Notes: generated by a model not told the origin, from the sequence alone. Counted from the stretch's first letter, positions 48,471 to 60,883 are shown. The stretch is 64,000 bases of DNA from Ustilaginoidea virens (GCF_000687475.1 NC_057318.1:5952001-6016000); one strand, 5' to 3'. Numbers and translations: made by a program.

Positions 48471-51251
48471 TCAATCGTCATCGAAAATCTGGTACGTGTT
48501 CTGAAGAATGGTGTCAATCACCTTGATCTGCCAGCCGGCATCCGCGATGGCGGTACTAGGGTCAGACCCCATGAGGGTAGGCCCGAAAATCACCGCCAGG
48601 TTGTGCGAGTTCATCCGGTTGACGTGCGAGTTGTCCATGACCCTGTAGAGATGGAGTGTCATGGCTCGCAAGGTGGCGTAGTTAGGGTCAGGAAGAGAGT
48701 TGATGATGCCGTGGAGGGAGTCGCGGCGAACTATGTCGTCATCGTGTTCTGCCAAAAAGAAACAAAAAAAAAAAGGAAAAAAAGAGGAAGAGAGCTCGGG
48801 TCAGGAAATTTGACAACGCCATGGCTTCTGATATAACAGAGGGGAAAAGGTGGGATGCGTACTAGCTGCCCTGACGAACGCGTCGTGGTACTCGGACGTC
48901 AGGAGTGGATCAGGCAGATCGCGAAAGAATTGCTTCAGCAACCCAGTCACACTGTTTACGTCGTGGTAAAAGTTCTCGGGGTTTCTGAAGTCGAGGGCCG
49001 GGTTGGACGACTCTAGATCGAGGTTACAACACAACAAGCTCAGTCGTTAAGCTGACCACGTGGCGCCACAGTCGGGTCTGATGGGCGGGAAAGCGACATA
49101 CCTGCGTCGAACATGCCTTTCAGCTTGTTGATGTGGTTCAGAGAACCGGATTGCCTGTAGATGCCCTCAACACCCAGGCCAAAAAGATCCACTGCCTGGA
49201 TGCACTGATGGACTACCATCGGAATGGCGAGCCCGTCTCTTTCGTATAAGCGATTCAACGACACGCCAAAGACAGGCTTGGAAGGTGCCGCCATGTGTCT
49301 TGCCGCAGGTGCATACGTTGTTGAGGGATGGGCGCCGCCGTAGCCTGGACCCCCGACCGGACCGCTGACACCCTGGTCTCTGTCACCTGGGAACGAGGAG
49401 CCTGGGGGCGGCGTTGAGGACTGGGGCGCATGTTGGGAGCCTTGGAATGACAAGGCACCAAGTTGAGGAGGACCTTGTGTGCTCGGCGGGTTTCCAATCC
49501 GGGGAGCTGGCTGAGCAGAGTTCCTGGCTGGGAATTGGTGCTGCTGGGGAGGGCCTTGCTGGCTCAACATGTTGCCTTGGCTGAAGCTGCGGCCGTGGTT
49601 TTGACCATACTGCCGGTTCAGGTCTTGCATGCCGCCATGGGGAGGCCCAGATGTCGTCGGGCCCTGAGACGTGATGCCGCCACCCGAAGCACTGAAGTTG
49701 CCTGCGCTGCTTCGGGAGCCCATCGTCAGTGACTGTCCTGCAGACCCCTCGGGGCCTGCAGCAGTCTGCCCGCCTATCGGGGGCGGCGCATGCATGCTTG
49801 AGGGTAGAGGTTGACTTATGGAGGAGGCTGGAGGGTTCAATATCTGACAGCAGCGTTTAGAATGCCTTTGCAAAGCCTCAAAAAAAGGAAGAAGATAAAG
49901 AAGCGGGGGGGAAAAAGAGGACAAGAAGATAAAACGAAAAGTTGCTTTTGCCATCAATTGTAGGAACCTACTGGGTTGCGCTCATATTTCACTTCAGTGT
50001 AAGGCGGGATCTTGCCATGATGGCTGGAAATGAATTCGTTCAGATCCCTTTCGTTGTCGATGGCGGCAACAGCTTGGCGCAAGCTACGGGGCTGCCCGAC
50101 ACCTTCGGCTCCCTGAGACTTGAACGGGCTGACGATCAAGCCATTGCCGAGCAGCAGCTTCTCATTGAAGGCGGCTGGGACATAGGTGTCAGCGGCGGCG
50201 ACAAGCCAGGCCATGGCTGGGATCGCACTCACCAAACTTTTGCATTTGCATTGTGACGGCAGAATCCGTCTCAGATATCAGCTCGTGAAGGGCCTTGACG
50301 GCTTCTGGCCGAGCAGATTTCTCAAGATGGGCTTTCTCATTCTGCAACGTCTGGACGTGGCTCTGGTACGTCTGGTCTGCTGCCTGGAGCTTCCTCAGCA
50401 GATCCTCCTCGTGTTGCGCCGCGGATTTGTGCGCCTTGAACGCGCCTCGCACTTTGCCGCCCTGCCTCGCCTCACCAGTCCTTGCCCGGTCGTACTCCTC
50501 AGCCAGAGAGTCGTATTTGGCCTTGCTCTTGCGCATGACCTGTTCCAAATCCGCCACCTTCTGTTCAGCCGCCAGGCCGTTTACCTTCCACATCTTCCGT
50601 CCCTTTTCCCCGTTCGCAACAAGCTCGACCAAATCCTCGTGCATCTGATGCAACGACGCGGCAAACTGCGAGTCATTCTCCGCCATGCGATCATGAATGA
50701 AGACCATTTCATCGTAGGATTTAGCAAAGGAGCCTTGGCGATGTTCCGGGCGGCGCGCGTTGTCTTGGGTCAATCGGCACAGTTTCCGCAGGCTTTGCGC
50801 ATGATCTTCCTCAAGGACGGACCGCTTCTTGAGGAAGAGAGAAAACTCTTTCGCAGACGCCACGCTCTGCTTGAGCCGGTTCAACAAAATGGGAATACCG
50901 AGCTGCCGCCATGCGCCGTGTCAGTACAATGTCGGCAATTAATTAAACGGCCTCATCCGAGGGCCATGTTACCTCTGAGGACATGACATCGCTGACATGC
51001 TTTGCCACGGTTGGGTCGACGATTAACTTTGATTGTTCGACTGCCGGCGGCGGTCCTTGCTCGGATTGCCCGCTGTGGAAACCCTCGCCACTGTGCTTGC
51101 CATCTGAACCGAGCTCAGCTCCCGGAGCTTCGCTGTCCGCGTCTTGCGTAAATTTGAGCTCGTCCGTGATGACGCCGCTGGGGTTTGTTTGCGGGTGCGG
51201 TTGAGGAAGCATGGCATTGCCGTCGACGGAGCTATGGCGGCGGTCGGCCAT
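48471..51251 (-). CDS. rgd1: F-BAR/RhoGAP protein Rgd1
   Basis: Six exons on the minus strand: 51251-50973, 50902-50233, 50174-49972, 49843-49102, 49012-48863, 48748-48471, 773 aa. Residues ~75-345 are an F-BAR domain (LGIPILLNRLKQSVASAKEF, FLKKRSVLEEDHAQSLRKL, with coiled coils) that binds curved membrane. A Pro/Gln/Gly-rich linker follows. The RhoGAP domain begins near 573: FGVSLNRLYERDGLAIP, the arginine finger in GVEGIYRQSGS, FYHDVNSVTGLLKQFFRDLP, NRMNSHNLAVIFGPTLMG. In yeast Rgd1 is the GAP for Rho3 and Rho4, linking polarity, actin and, through cell-wall stress, the Pkc1 pathway whose kinase is also in this window. All five joins keep frame and rebuild conserved motifs (KFAAFNEK, MFDAESSNP, VRAAKHDDDI). 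Intron 5 sits inside the GAP domain. Confidence 0.94.
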
Positions 51252-52600
51252 GGCAACGCCAGCGCAAGTTCGATGGACGGAGGCGGGTAATCGAAAACTA
51301 GGATCTATCGGGTGGAGGGCTGGTTATTCCTTGATTCTGGGAAATTGACTGACCGCTCCGGCCGCGGAATTGACGATGACAGCCGTTTCCCCTCACCAAT
51401 TGCGCGTCGTCGCGATGCAAAGCCGGGCTAATGCAAAGGAGGTGCGATGCGCTTGTTCAAGAATGTTTGACAAGCCAGCCGCGGGGCTTATTAGAGGGCC
51501 TCCAGGCGGAGGTGGAGGTGGAGGTGTAGGTGTTTGTGTCGCGACGTGCCGGCGCCTCCTGAGCTAAGCCCGTTCGTTGCGTTGCGTTTGCGTTGCGTTG
51601 CGCTGCGTTGGCCTGGCTGAACCGATCTTGGCACCCAACGTCGACCAGGATTTCCTGCGGCTTCCCGGCGAGGAAACTAGATTTTAGAGGAGAAACGTCC
51701 GAGGGTGTCGCATGGAGGCCCGGGAATCATCCAAGGTCAGGGGATAGTCCAATCGGAGGAGCGTCGTTGCGTCAGAAAGGGAGGCGCGGTGGAAGGTTGG
51801 AGTGTTTGGCTTGTACGGACTACAAACGAACAAAAAGGGACGGCCCTAGCCAAGAGCCAGAGATTGCCATGGTGAAAATGCCAGCGTTTTATTTAACCTC
51901 TGGATGTAACCTTGGCTGGCAGTGACGGAAGGAAGGAGGAGCCTTGCAGGGCTTGCTTCAGAAGAGCGGCACATGCCCCCAGTGTGCAGCGACTTGTACT
52001 GTAGTAACTGGTAACTGGGAACTGGTGAATGGTAACTGGTCGCCGGTCGCTGGTTAAGGAGTACATGGCGCCAAGTACTCCGCGGTGTTATTAGTGTCTG
52101 GTGGCTTTGACCCAAACATCCCCCTGCCGTTCCAGCACGGCAGCATGCGTCATTGTCATCCATCCGTGCCCGCAGGTTACAGGTTCCTACAGTACCAAGT
52201 GGTAAGCAGCAGCCTGGCATTGACGGTTACCGACTACAAAAATCCAACCCTCCAGACCCTGGGAGTTAGCAGGGGCTCGACAATCGAGCATCCTTATGCA
52301 CCCATCAGAAGACGGCAAGCAGCATAGATGTGCACTGCACACTTGCATGTATTTTAGTGACGAAGGCGTGCTGGCAAACGGTTTGGCAAACGGTTTGACA
52401 TTGTGGGCTGTGATTGATTGAAAGTCCCAACGAGTCAGTCCACTGACGGGCCCCAACCTGCTGCCTAGGGTGGGCGTATTTGCGGTATTTCTGCTTACCT
52501 CTTATTTCCAACACTTCCCGGTGCCAGCCTTCGGCCAGTGCATGTTTCAATGTCGACTCCGTGTCGGTGTCTGGTTGCATGTACGGACGTACGCAGTATG
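51252..52600. other. rgd1 upstream region
   Basis: No supported gene. GGAGGT repeats (51503-51535), GCGTTGC repeats (51575-51610), GTAACTGG-type repeats (51998-52050) and a doubled TTTGGCAAACGG unit (52374-52398) are visible. Confidence 0.5.
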
Positions 52601-52927
52601 TTATTCATCATCTTGCCAAGTCATCTGAAATCCTCCCCGTCTTCTGCTTCCTAGCGATACCACCACAAATACCCAAACTGTCATTGACCTATCATTAGAC
52701 CAAGCAAGCAAACAAGGATTTCCACAATCGCGCTTTTCACGAATACGCTGACCATGGCACCTCTTATGTTGCCGATTTGACGTTTGAATCGTTACTAGCT
52801 TCATGGCCGAATCACACATGGTCCAGCCACCGTCCTTGTCACAATTGAACTGTTTGGACCTACCTGCTATGAGCGTTGACAAGACCATGAGACAGACGCC
52901 TTTAATGAGCCGCCCAAGAGCTGTCAT
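52601..52927 (-). CDS. Candidate small secreted cysteine-containing protein
   Basis: A minus-strand frame of 108 aa starting MTALGRLIKGVCLMVLSTLI, which reads as a signal peptide (Arg/Lys then a hydrophobic core, cleavage near LIAG). The mature part has five Cys in its first 50 residues: FNCDKDGGWTMC, then KRCHGQ and RDCGNPC. This is the pattern of small secreted effector-like proteins. A Met eight codons upstream (MSLSPEPV) is a less likely start. The last ~25 codons look less like protein; a GTATTTG donor-like and GATTTCAG acceptor-like pair (48 nt) could shorten them. No family recognised. The upstream 580 bp has no other gene. It could still be a chance frame, as no homologue could be searched for. 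Confidence 0.4.
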   Translation of the reverse strand: MTALGRLIKGVCLMVLSTLIAGRSKQFNCDKDGGWTMCDSAMKLVTIQTSNRQHKRCHGQRIREKRDCGNPCLLAWSNDRSMTVWVFVVVSLGSRRRGGFQMTWQDDE

Positions 52928-53510
52928 AACTGGCTCCGGCGAAAGTGACATTCATTAAGGGCAAGACGACCCAACCCCTAACTTGGTCGAGTCGTGATTC
53001 TGTCCGAATCAACTTTCGAAAGAGTCATTCAGAGATCGGTGCTCTTTTATCTTCCACGGGCGCGTGCTAGCTAGTAACACCAGACACGAGTGATTCATCC
53101 AAATCCGCCAAGGTCGGCCAAAAGAAAGAGAAAAAGGAAAAAGGAAAAATAGAAGGGGATTTCACCACAATCATGAAATGTTGTAGTGGACACCAGGGTT
53201 CGTGTCCAATACCGCCTGTGTTCCCCGTGTTAACAAGAAGGAAAACGCAGCTCGGAATCTTGGCCAGAGAGTGATGAGAAACGAGCTTGAGCATTTTTTT
53301 TCCCGGCCAGGTAACCTGCCGGCTATGCTTAGTGACAACCTCGAATCAAAGAGATAGCTGTCCAGCGCCTCAACCCCGAAATAGATCGACCCTTTTTGTG
53401 TCTAATGAAACTGCCTCATGCTCTTCGATAACAGCAAATCTTGAACTGACAAAGTTGTTCCCATCACCCGTCGTAATTTATCTCCTGCGCACCATCCATT
53501 ACCAAGTTCT

Positions 53511-54064
53511 CTATCGCAGACGTCTGGCCTCACGTTCGGATTCAAGCAAGCAGAGGATGTCATCCTCACGGACTAGAAAGCGCACGTCAAAAGTCAGTCC
53601 CAAAGCGCTTTTGGCAACCAGCCGTGGTCCATGTCATGACGACTGCGAGGAGGAACAGAGAAATCATACCGGGTCCCTTGACGTTTCGGATGATGGATCG
53701 GGTCTGATCGTCCATGAACTCGACGCGCACCTGGGTGACACCACCACGGGAGCCTACCAAGACAACTCTGTTAGCCTCTTGCCCCGAACGTCACTTTTAC
53801 CCGTACACCGAAACAAATCCCCACTTGCTGACAAGCCGGTTGCAGAACGAGGGCCAATTTCAAACTGAAATGGCGACTCGTACAGGGCTTATATTTTCGC
53901 AGAAGAAGCGGTTGAGGGCCGAAGCGTTGAATTGTCCACGTCCCTCTCTTTCCTTAAATCACCGTGAAACACAAAAAAAAAAAAAAAAGGAATGAAATCG
54001 TACCGGTTCGTCCGAGAACACGGGTCACCTTGACCAACTTGACTGGTGCCTTGGAGGAATCCAT
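53511..54064 (-). CDS. rps28: 40S ribosomal protein S28 (eS28)
   Basis: Three exons on the minus strand: 54064-54004, 53753-53670, 53572-53511, 68 aa, the usual size of eS28. The protein reads [20 protein letters not shown], then [40 protein letters not shown] and EREARRLR, nearly identical to eS28 of any eukaryote. It sits near the mRNA exit site and E-site of the small subunit in cytosolic ribosomes. A small gene cut by two introns (250 and 97 nt), the first near the start, is usual for fungal ribosomal protein genes. The exon sizes are too small to be found as long open frames. Donors are GTACGA and GTATGA; acceptors GGTAG and TCTAG. Intron 1 contains a 15-base A run on the plus strand (53972-53987). 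Confidence 0.97.
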
Positions 54065-54833
54065 TATAGTATCGTGCTTTCGCTGTTGACAGGAATCGAC
54101 GTGGAAGGCTGTTGTCTGGAAAAGCAAAAGTTGGCAGAAGACTCCTTGGCCGGTGGTGAAAAGTGGTATGGCTAGTATTTTGTGCTCTTGCGACAGGGTT
54201 TCCGACTCTCCAGTGGTGGGCTACAGTGCCCCACCAGCCGATTGCGGTCACGTGTTTCATAGACAGAAAACCCCAAAAGTGGGATCCAATCAATGAGTAA
54301 ATTTCCGCTTGGGTCAACGATAATCCGCCGACAAAGCTTCCTCTTACGGGATCAAACAACCATCATTAAATCTATTCAAGTGAAAATTATATTTGATAGT
54401 CCCACTATGTGAGTCGTCCCTCAAAATGTTCGCAATACGAAGCGTATTTTGTGTTTAAAAAACGATAATCAGATTGTTGTCGCTGTCCTCATTGGCCGAC
54501 CTTCTGGCAGAGAAACTTACATAAGGTTCTCGTGCGCACCCAATGGATCGAGCTCTCGGGATGGCATCCTCTTCAGCTAGGCGTCGTCTACTATAGATTG
54601 TCTGTCCACTAAAAGTCGGATTCATGTCACGGATTCTGATGAGTACAATTGCCGTCGCGATTTCGAAGAACCAGATAAAAGAAAAAGTAAAGAAAGGAGG
54701 AAAGCAGAAAAAGAAGCAAAAGCGTGGTTTAATAAATTCATATCTACACCATCACAGTAGGATGAGAGACCTCATAGACAAGGGTATGTTTATTGTTCGT
54801 AGAGCGCAATGGCTCGCCAACCTTTGTATTCTA
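54065..54833. other. rps28 upstream region
   Basis: About 770 bp between rps28 and the 3' end of the RBR gene. It should hold the rps28 promoter. No gene recognised. Confidence 0.55.
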
Positions 54834-56901
54834 TCAAGCGGGCGGGGAAACTTTTGAGAGTTTGGGACCAGGGAGTGGTCTTGGCCAAGCTGGCGGACAT
54901 ACCATGACACGCTTCAATCCAGTCTGCTCCTCAAGTTCTCGGCATTGTATTTCAATAGCCAAATTCCATCTTGCTGTTAGTCGAGATTGACGTTCTTCAA
55001 AAATCGTATTGCATATCTCTTGGTCCTTCAATATTTGGTTGCTGAGCTCCATTCTGGCTCTTTGATGACCGTCCACCAATTTTTTTCGCTCGCTCCCGTG
55101 CCTGTGGATAAGCTCTTCCATCCTACTTGACTGGCGGTTTCGCATCATGCTTATCTTAGCCTGGTGTTGGTGTTCCATATCAAACCGTAGGTTGTACTGA
55201 CGTTCCAAATCCCGCAGATTTTGTTCAGTGACTATACGAGGAGGGAGGCTGGCTCTACTCGATTTGTGGCCCAGATTATCACAGTACGCTTCCATATGTT
55301 TGATGCGAACATTGATGCTCCGGGCCGCTTGGTCTAGTGCTGTTCGTAAGTCTAACTCCTCTCCTATTTGATGATCTTCGAGTTGGGCGATGACTTTTGA
55401 ATGTCTTCGTATCGTGGCTTCTTCGTCTTCCGCCTGCTTCTTTGCCAAAGAAATCTCTTGCGCGGCATTTCGTGCTCTCATAGAGCTTTCAGTGGCCGCC
55501 TTGAAGTCCCGCAATCGTTGCAGCTCATTCTGTTGGGTCATCTTCAGGGATGCTATCATAGGGTGCTCTGACAACTGCGGATTTGGTTCGTGCTGCTGCC
55601 TTGCATGTGCAGCATTCGATTCTGCCGCCTGCTTCTCTTGATATTGGCCCTTTTTGACCGGGTTCTCTTCAGCATCGCAAAGGTTCAGGCAGCCGGTTGC
55701 AATGTCCCAAACGTTCCCACAGACATGACAGAACTGCGCGTTGCACAAACATGTCGCAGATGCTACAGTGTCAGCGAGTTCAACCAAAGTGAGGCATCTG
55801 TAGCATCTTGTCCAACTGCCACTGCCACCAATTTTCAGGGCGCCAAAAAGCTCCCAGTCCTGGTGACAATGACCACCAATGCCATGCGCTGTCTCCTTAC
55901 AGGTACGGCATACTCTTGTCTGGCAACACAAGCGCATAACTGCGAAAGGCACTCGCGGGTCGATGTTTCTTTGCGGGGGGAAGAACTCTTGGCAGGCGGA
56001 GTCGCAGCAGAAAATGGTACACTCTGTTGGCGTGTTATATCGTTGAACAGCCTTGATGAAGGCTTCTTGTGTTTCGACGTCAAGGGATTGTTGCAGCGTT
56101 TCTGCAGGCACAGCGCGCGCGCAGCAGCTTGGCGGCATCTTCGATTCACATCTCGTTGCCAGAGTGACCAGCTCCTTGAGACAATACGTACAATAGGCAT
56201 GCCCACATGGCAAACTCTGTACCGAACCAGGCATGTTGAATGAAACATGGCAAGTGAAGCAAGATCTAAGCACACGAAGCGACATTAGCTGCTGGTCTTG
56301 GAATGTAGTCATTGGATCGTTTTGGAGTCATGACATACACCGGATACTCAATGAAACCAACTGTCTTCTTCCGCACTTTCATCTTGTTTCGAAAACCCGT
56401 TGCAAGACCAGATATGCTCTTTCTTGTTCTTAAGCTGAATATGCCCTGACCGGAGGTGTGAGCGGGTACGGAGTTTTTGCAAAATCCAGCTCCTTTGGGA
56501 AGTGTGGCAAAACGGGAGATGTATTTTTGGTAGGAGGCGAAGTTCACTTTGCTGTTTTTAGGTATAAGTATGCTGGTGTCAATAGAAGACGAATCAGGAC
56601 CGGGCGCGCTGTAGATGGATGAGTGAGGAGTGAGATAGGCAACAGTGGAATCTTCCGATAGAGTCGAGGATGCAGGATCCCTCAGAGTTGACTCGTCTGA
56701 GTCGGACATGGCGTACGAGGCGATGCTATGGGCTGCAGGAGGGATTGGTAGAGTGGCCACGATACCAAGACTGTGTGCCTTGTTCAACAGCTCACAGTCA
56801 TATTGCAGCTCTGTTTTATCCATGGGAAGATGGAGTACTTGGAGACGATATTCAACGTCCCCTAGCTCGGGGATTTGAGCCGCTTCTTCCATTATCGCCA
56901 T
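54834..56901 (-). CDS. RBR-type (RING-IBR-RING2) protein, catalytic site substituted
   Basis: Two exons on the minus strand: 56901-56348 and 56265-54834, 661 aa. Residues 1-184 are Ser-rich and disordered. RING1 starts at 186 (SCFTCHVSF, then LPCGHAYCTYC and MPPSCC), an IBR follows (FCCDSACQEFFPP, CCQTRVCRTCKETAH), then RING2 near 338 (TRCYRCLTLVEL, ATCLCNAQFCHVCG). The last ~240 residues are coiled coil. Fungal RBR proteins usually carry a G-C-x-H motif after LVEL in RING2, whose Cys takes ubiquitin from E2 as a thioester. Here the aligned stretch is T-V-A-S (Val352 in place of Cys, Ser354 in place of His), so ligase activity by the normal route is unlikely. The intron (56266-56347; donor GTATCC, branch GCTAAT, acceptor CTTAG) joins the two frames and starts RING1 exactly. 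The C-terminus (CPPAWP...) resembles family ends, so no further intron is assumed. Start MAIMEEAAQIPEL is chosen; the frame is open upstream. Confidence 0.85.
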
Positions 56902-59033
56902 GTCGACGGAGTGCCAAGGTAAGAGGAATAAATATTGAAGGCGGATTAATGCATTTGCCAAAGTGGATGCAGCAAAGCATGGGCAATGGTCTTGACGAGT
57001 CCGCCGCTGCGAGGATAGAGGGAATAAGGGTCGGGGAAGAGCCACAATCAAATATATTTTTTCCCCCTTCAACAAGGGATGTCGACCGTGTATCACTGTT
57101 TCCCTGTACAAGGGCAGGAGGTGGTCTGAATCCCAGAGTAAAGGGGGTGTGAGAACGAGTAGATGGTTTGACGACATGGCGAGTCCAAGACACAAGCCTA
57201 GATTTGCCGAGTCAAGGGAACGCTCCCCAGTTCCCCACCCTTTCGTCTCTCTCTAGTTGGTGAGGTCGTTGCCACGAGGGTGAGACGGGAGAGGCAAATG
57301 TCTGGGAGCAGCGGCAGGGGAAGGTTGTCAACTGGTAAGGAATAGGTGATTGAGCGTTGCTTGTTGAGGAACTTGAGAGAGTTGAGAGCTTGAGGGCCCA
57401 AATGAATGTCCCGTGCCTGTTTCCACGGGCTGACTGGGTGCTGGCAGCTGGCAGCTGGCAACGGCAACCGCAATGGCAAAATTCCACCTGGAAGGTGCCC
57501 AGTGGAGGAAAGTTCCTTAGGAACCTGCTCAATCCGTTTCCTTGCCGCTGGCAATATGAAGTCTAGAGATTAAAGAAATCTCAGCAATTACCAATATATT
57601 CTGTTCCTAGTATACATTAAGGTACCTAATTCAAGGTATTTCAATATCGCTTGTGTTAATAACGATGGCAGAGGTGGCATTATCGCAAGTGGCGGGATGC
57701 AAGACCTTGCTCTATTATCGCGCACGCATACCGACCGGAAAGGCCTAGATACCTACCTCGTGAGAAATGGTATGGTACTTGGCGATAATATCGCAACATA
57801 TTTTCTCTGTGAGCGCGCTTCATCTTAAGCTATTGATTGATTGAGAATCTCGTGGCGGTAATGGTCCTCAGTCCTCACAACTTGTCTCGTCGTTGCTGGG
57901 GTGGACCGTAGCACCAAGCACACCACATCATTGGGCGGCTCCAGCGTCTGGTGGCTTCCACTTCGTGCGAGGTCTCATGCGATTCATCCAACTCATCAGT
58001 GCCTGTGCTGAAATAACGTTCCAGGGAGAAACCTGCATCGTGTACGGAGTATATTCGATGACAGATACCTACCTCCTACCTAAGGGACACAGTTAGGTAC
58101 ATGTTTCTCGAGCCAGGTACTTGCCCTTGACGGATCGAGTCGCTCTCGCCTAATGATGCAAGCATAGCATTGCCTGCATCGGGCACTGATAAGAGTGCAG
58201 CTCGGGGTATAGGAGGAATGAGTTGTTGCCGGCCTAACTATTACTAGGTAGTTTTGGGCAAATTCCACCCCAGCAAAACAAATAGTCACGTCACTTTATG
58301 TGCCCATCGGAGAGGTTGGAAAAAGAAGACTAGCCTCGACTCCGACTTGTCTAATTACTGAGTCCCATCAATCAGCCCTCGCTAGCATGTGTTGTGGAAA
58401 ATATGCCTGCCGACATGTCCCCGGGGAAAAGGAACAGAGAAAAGTCAAAGGTTCAAGTTCATCCGAATGTTGTGGCACGTCTCGAATCCACGCCGGGACG
58501 GATACTGGCATGATTCAAATGTCCGTCTGCTTCCATCACTGCGAAGATGGACATTGAAGGGATCCGGTACGGCTGGGCCAACCATTTCCTCGTTCCCTTT
58601 CCGTCATCTCTGGCTTAAGGGCATGATGGTGATGGGTCAGATACCCATGATTGCCATGTTTTCCATGATGGCAAGTGCGATTAGTCTCCGACATATGGCC
58701 AGCTCCGGTACTTAAACTTATCAAGCAACCAAGATAGCACTCAATTGACTGGCACTTATTCATTGCACGCAAGGACTTTTTGCTTTTCTTCTCTTTTCTA
58801 TTTTTTTTTTAACCTTTTAGCAATTTTTTATGGAATTTGTTGTCTGAAGCTGGTAATGCAACACTCAAACACTCCCTCGCCCCAACAGAAGCAGCAACAC
58901 GTTCCCGGAAATTAGAGCTGCTGTATGACTATCACATCGGTCATTTTTGCCATCGCGATCCGATGCCAGTCCCTCGATTTTCAATGACTCTCAACCATGG
59001 GTTGGCATGTCGCTGACGACCAGGGGATGAAAA

Positions 59034-59297
59034 CTATCCAGCTGCATCTCGGACTGTTGAATTATTAATAGAGAAGTTGAAACCCCCCAAAATCCACCGA
59101 TTATTGTTCAAGCAATAACTGTCCAGCTGCATCTCGGACTGTTGAATTATTAATAGAGAAGTTGAAACCCCCCAAAATCCACCGATTATTGTTCAAGCAA
59201 TAACTGTCCAGCTGCATCTCGGACTGTTGAATTATTAATAGAGAAGTTGAAACCCCCCAAAATCCACCGATTATTGTTCAAGCAATAACTGTCCAGC
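59034..59297. repeat. 85-bp tandem repeat, 3.1 copies
   Basis: Copies at 59034-59118, 59119-59203 and 59204-59288, plus 9 bases of a fourth. They are identical except for one base (A for G) at position 3 of copy 1. Each unit contains the inverted repeat TTATTG-TTCAAG-CAATAA and a C6 run. Near identity implies recent expansion or homogenisation. Confidence 0.95.
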
Positions 59298-60882
59298 GAA
59301 TGGCGGTAGAAGCAGCATATAACATGGTATTGCTGCTAGCCAATACTCCGCAGTCATTGAAGGACTCGTGACTTGCTCACATGTGGTGCCTTGTTGATTG
59401 CAGCGACAGGTTGAGTTGGTCAGAGTCGATAATTGAAAAGCCAACTTGCGCGAGGGAAGTTTAGAGACGGGCTCTATGTTTGAAGAAAGGAAAAAAAACA
59501 AGAGAGAGAGAAAGAAAGAGACGGTTCTCTACCGAGTATCCGTATCATGGCAAAATTTCAGAATTCATGGAATGCATTGATGACAACACTATACGATCTT
59601 AGTTGTAGGTACGTAGTAAGCCGACGTCAAAATAACACAAGCCTAGACCACCTGTTATTAAACAAAGGAAAAGCACGCACGTTCTTGATAATTCATAATT
59701 GTAGGGATTTGATTTAAAAAAAAAAAAAAAAGATGGGAGTTGGGGGGAGGGGAGGACAGAAATAGGAGTGTCTTTGGAGTCTAACGCGGTCTGTACGATG
59801 GAACGGAGAATTGCCTTCCGGTTATGTTAATTCTGCCATGCCACCGATCATACGAGGGTTTCTTTCTTTCTATTCTGGATCAGCGATGGCCGGGATGAGA
59901 AATAGATTGGTGCTTCTAGTGGTCCAAGTGGCGCAGGTCGCCGAGGTTTGACGCAAATGAGCATCGTTCAGTTTCAAGCATCCTTGGTTATGCTGTTTGC
60001 TGGCTTTTGCCCAAATCAGGTACAAGGCCGGCATCACCTACTCTTGCGAGTTTGTTCTTCAGTACGATGGAATGCCGCTGACAGAAGTTTTACCTGAAAC
60101 CACAATTGCAACGCTTCAACTTCCATCACGGCTTGTATCAGCATTTGCAGAAGGACTTAAAGTAGCATTTCACTCTGCGTTCGGAGTGGGTGATGATTTA
60201 CCATTCATGAGGGGATTTTGCGCCAGGGTCGAAATTCCAAAGCCATATTTGACTGCGAAAAGGCAGTTTTGTTGTCAATGCGTGAGCAGGGCGATGATTG
60301 TCTCGTTTCTGTAAAACTCTTGTCAGCTTAATGAGAGATTTTAAAATCTGGTAGAGCGCCAAAGCAAGGCCGTCTACATGCGGACAGTTGCTCGAAGCTA
60401 GACCGTGCCCGGCAATAATACTGGCCCTTGAAAAGAAAAGACACCAGCTCGAGGCATATTTGTAAAGTTCATCGGTCACCGAGGCCAAAAAAACAAATGC
60501 GAGGATGGGCATGTGGCAAGTGGGGGTGGTGGGGTACGTGGCCCTCGTGGCTGGATCACTCTTAGCCCTGTCAGAGGATCCTGAGTCCTGAGTCCTGAGT
60601 CCTAGTGACCGACAGTGACCAACAGCTGCAGCCCTCAGTTCCTCAGTTTACGCATCCCGAAGCCCCGAAAGCCAAGTCAAGCCAACTTTGATTTCGCTTA
60701 TTATTAATCGAGGCCCAGCTGGCTGAAGCATACTTGACATATGCATGTGCATGTGCATGTGCATTTGCATGGTTTGACTGCTGTTGACACCTGCTGGATA
60801 TTTTCATCGTCTCACCCTCTCTACTTTCTTCCCCAAGATTTTCGTTCATTGCTTTTCCCGACATAGAGGCTTCTGCAACCCC

Positions 60883-60883
<1 letters not shown>

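Noticed and set aside
60198..60512. 104-codon minus-strand frame with hydrophobic start, overlapping a 105-codon plus-strand frame
   Set aside because: Neither has a motif or splice support, and they exclude each other over most of their length; kept as unexplained intergenic DNA.
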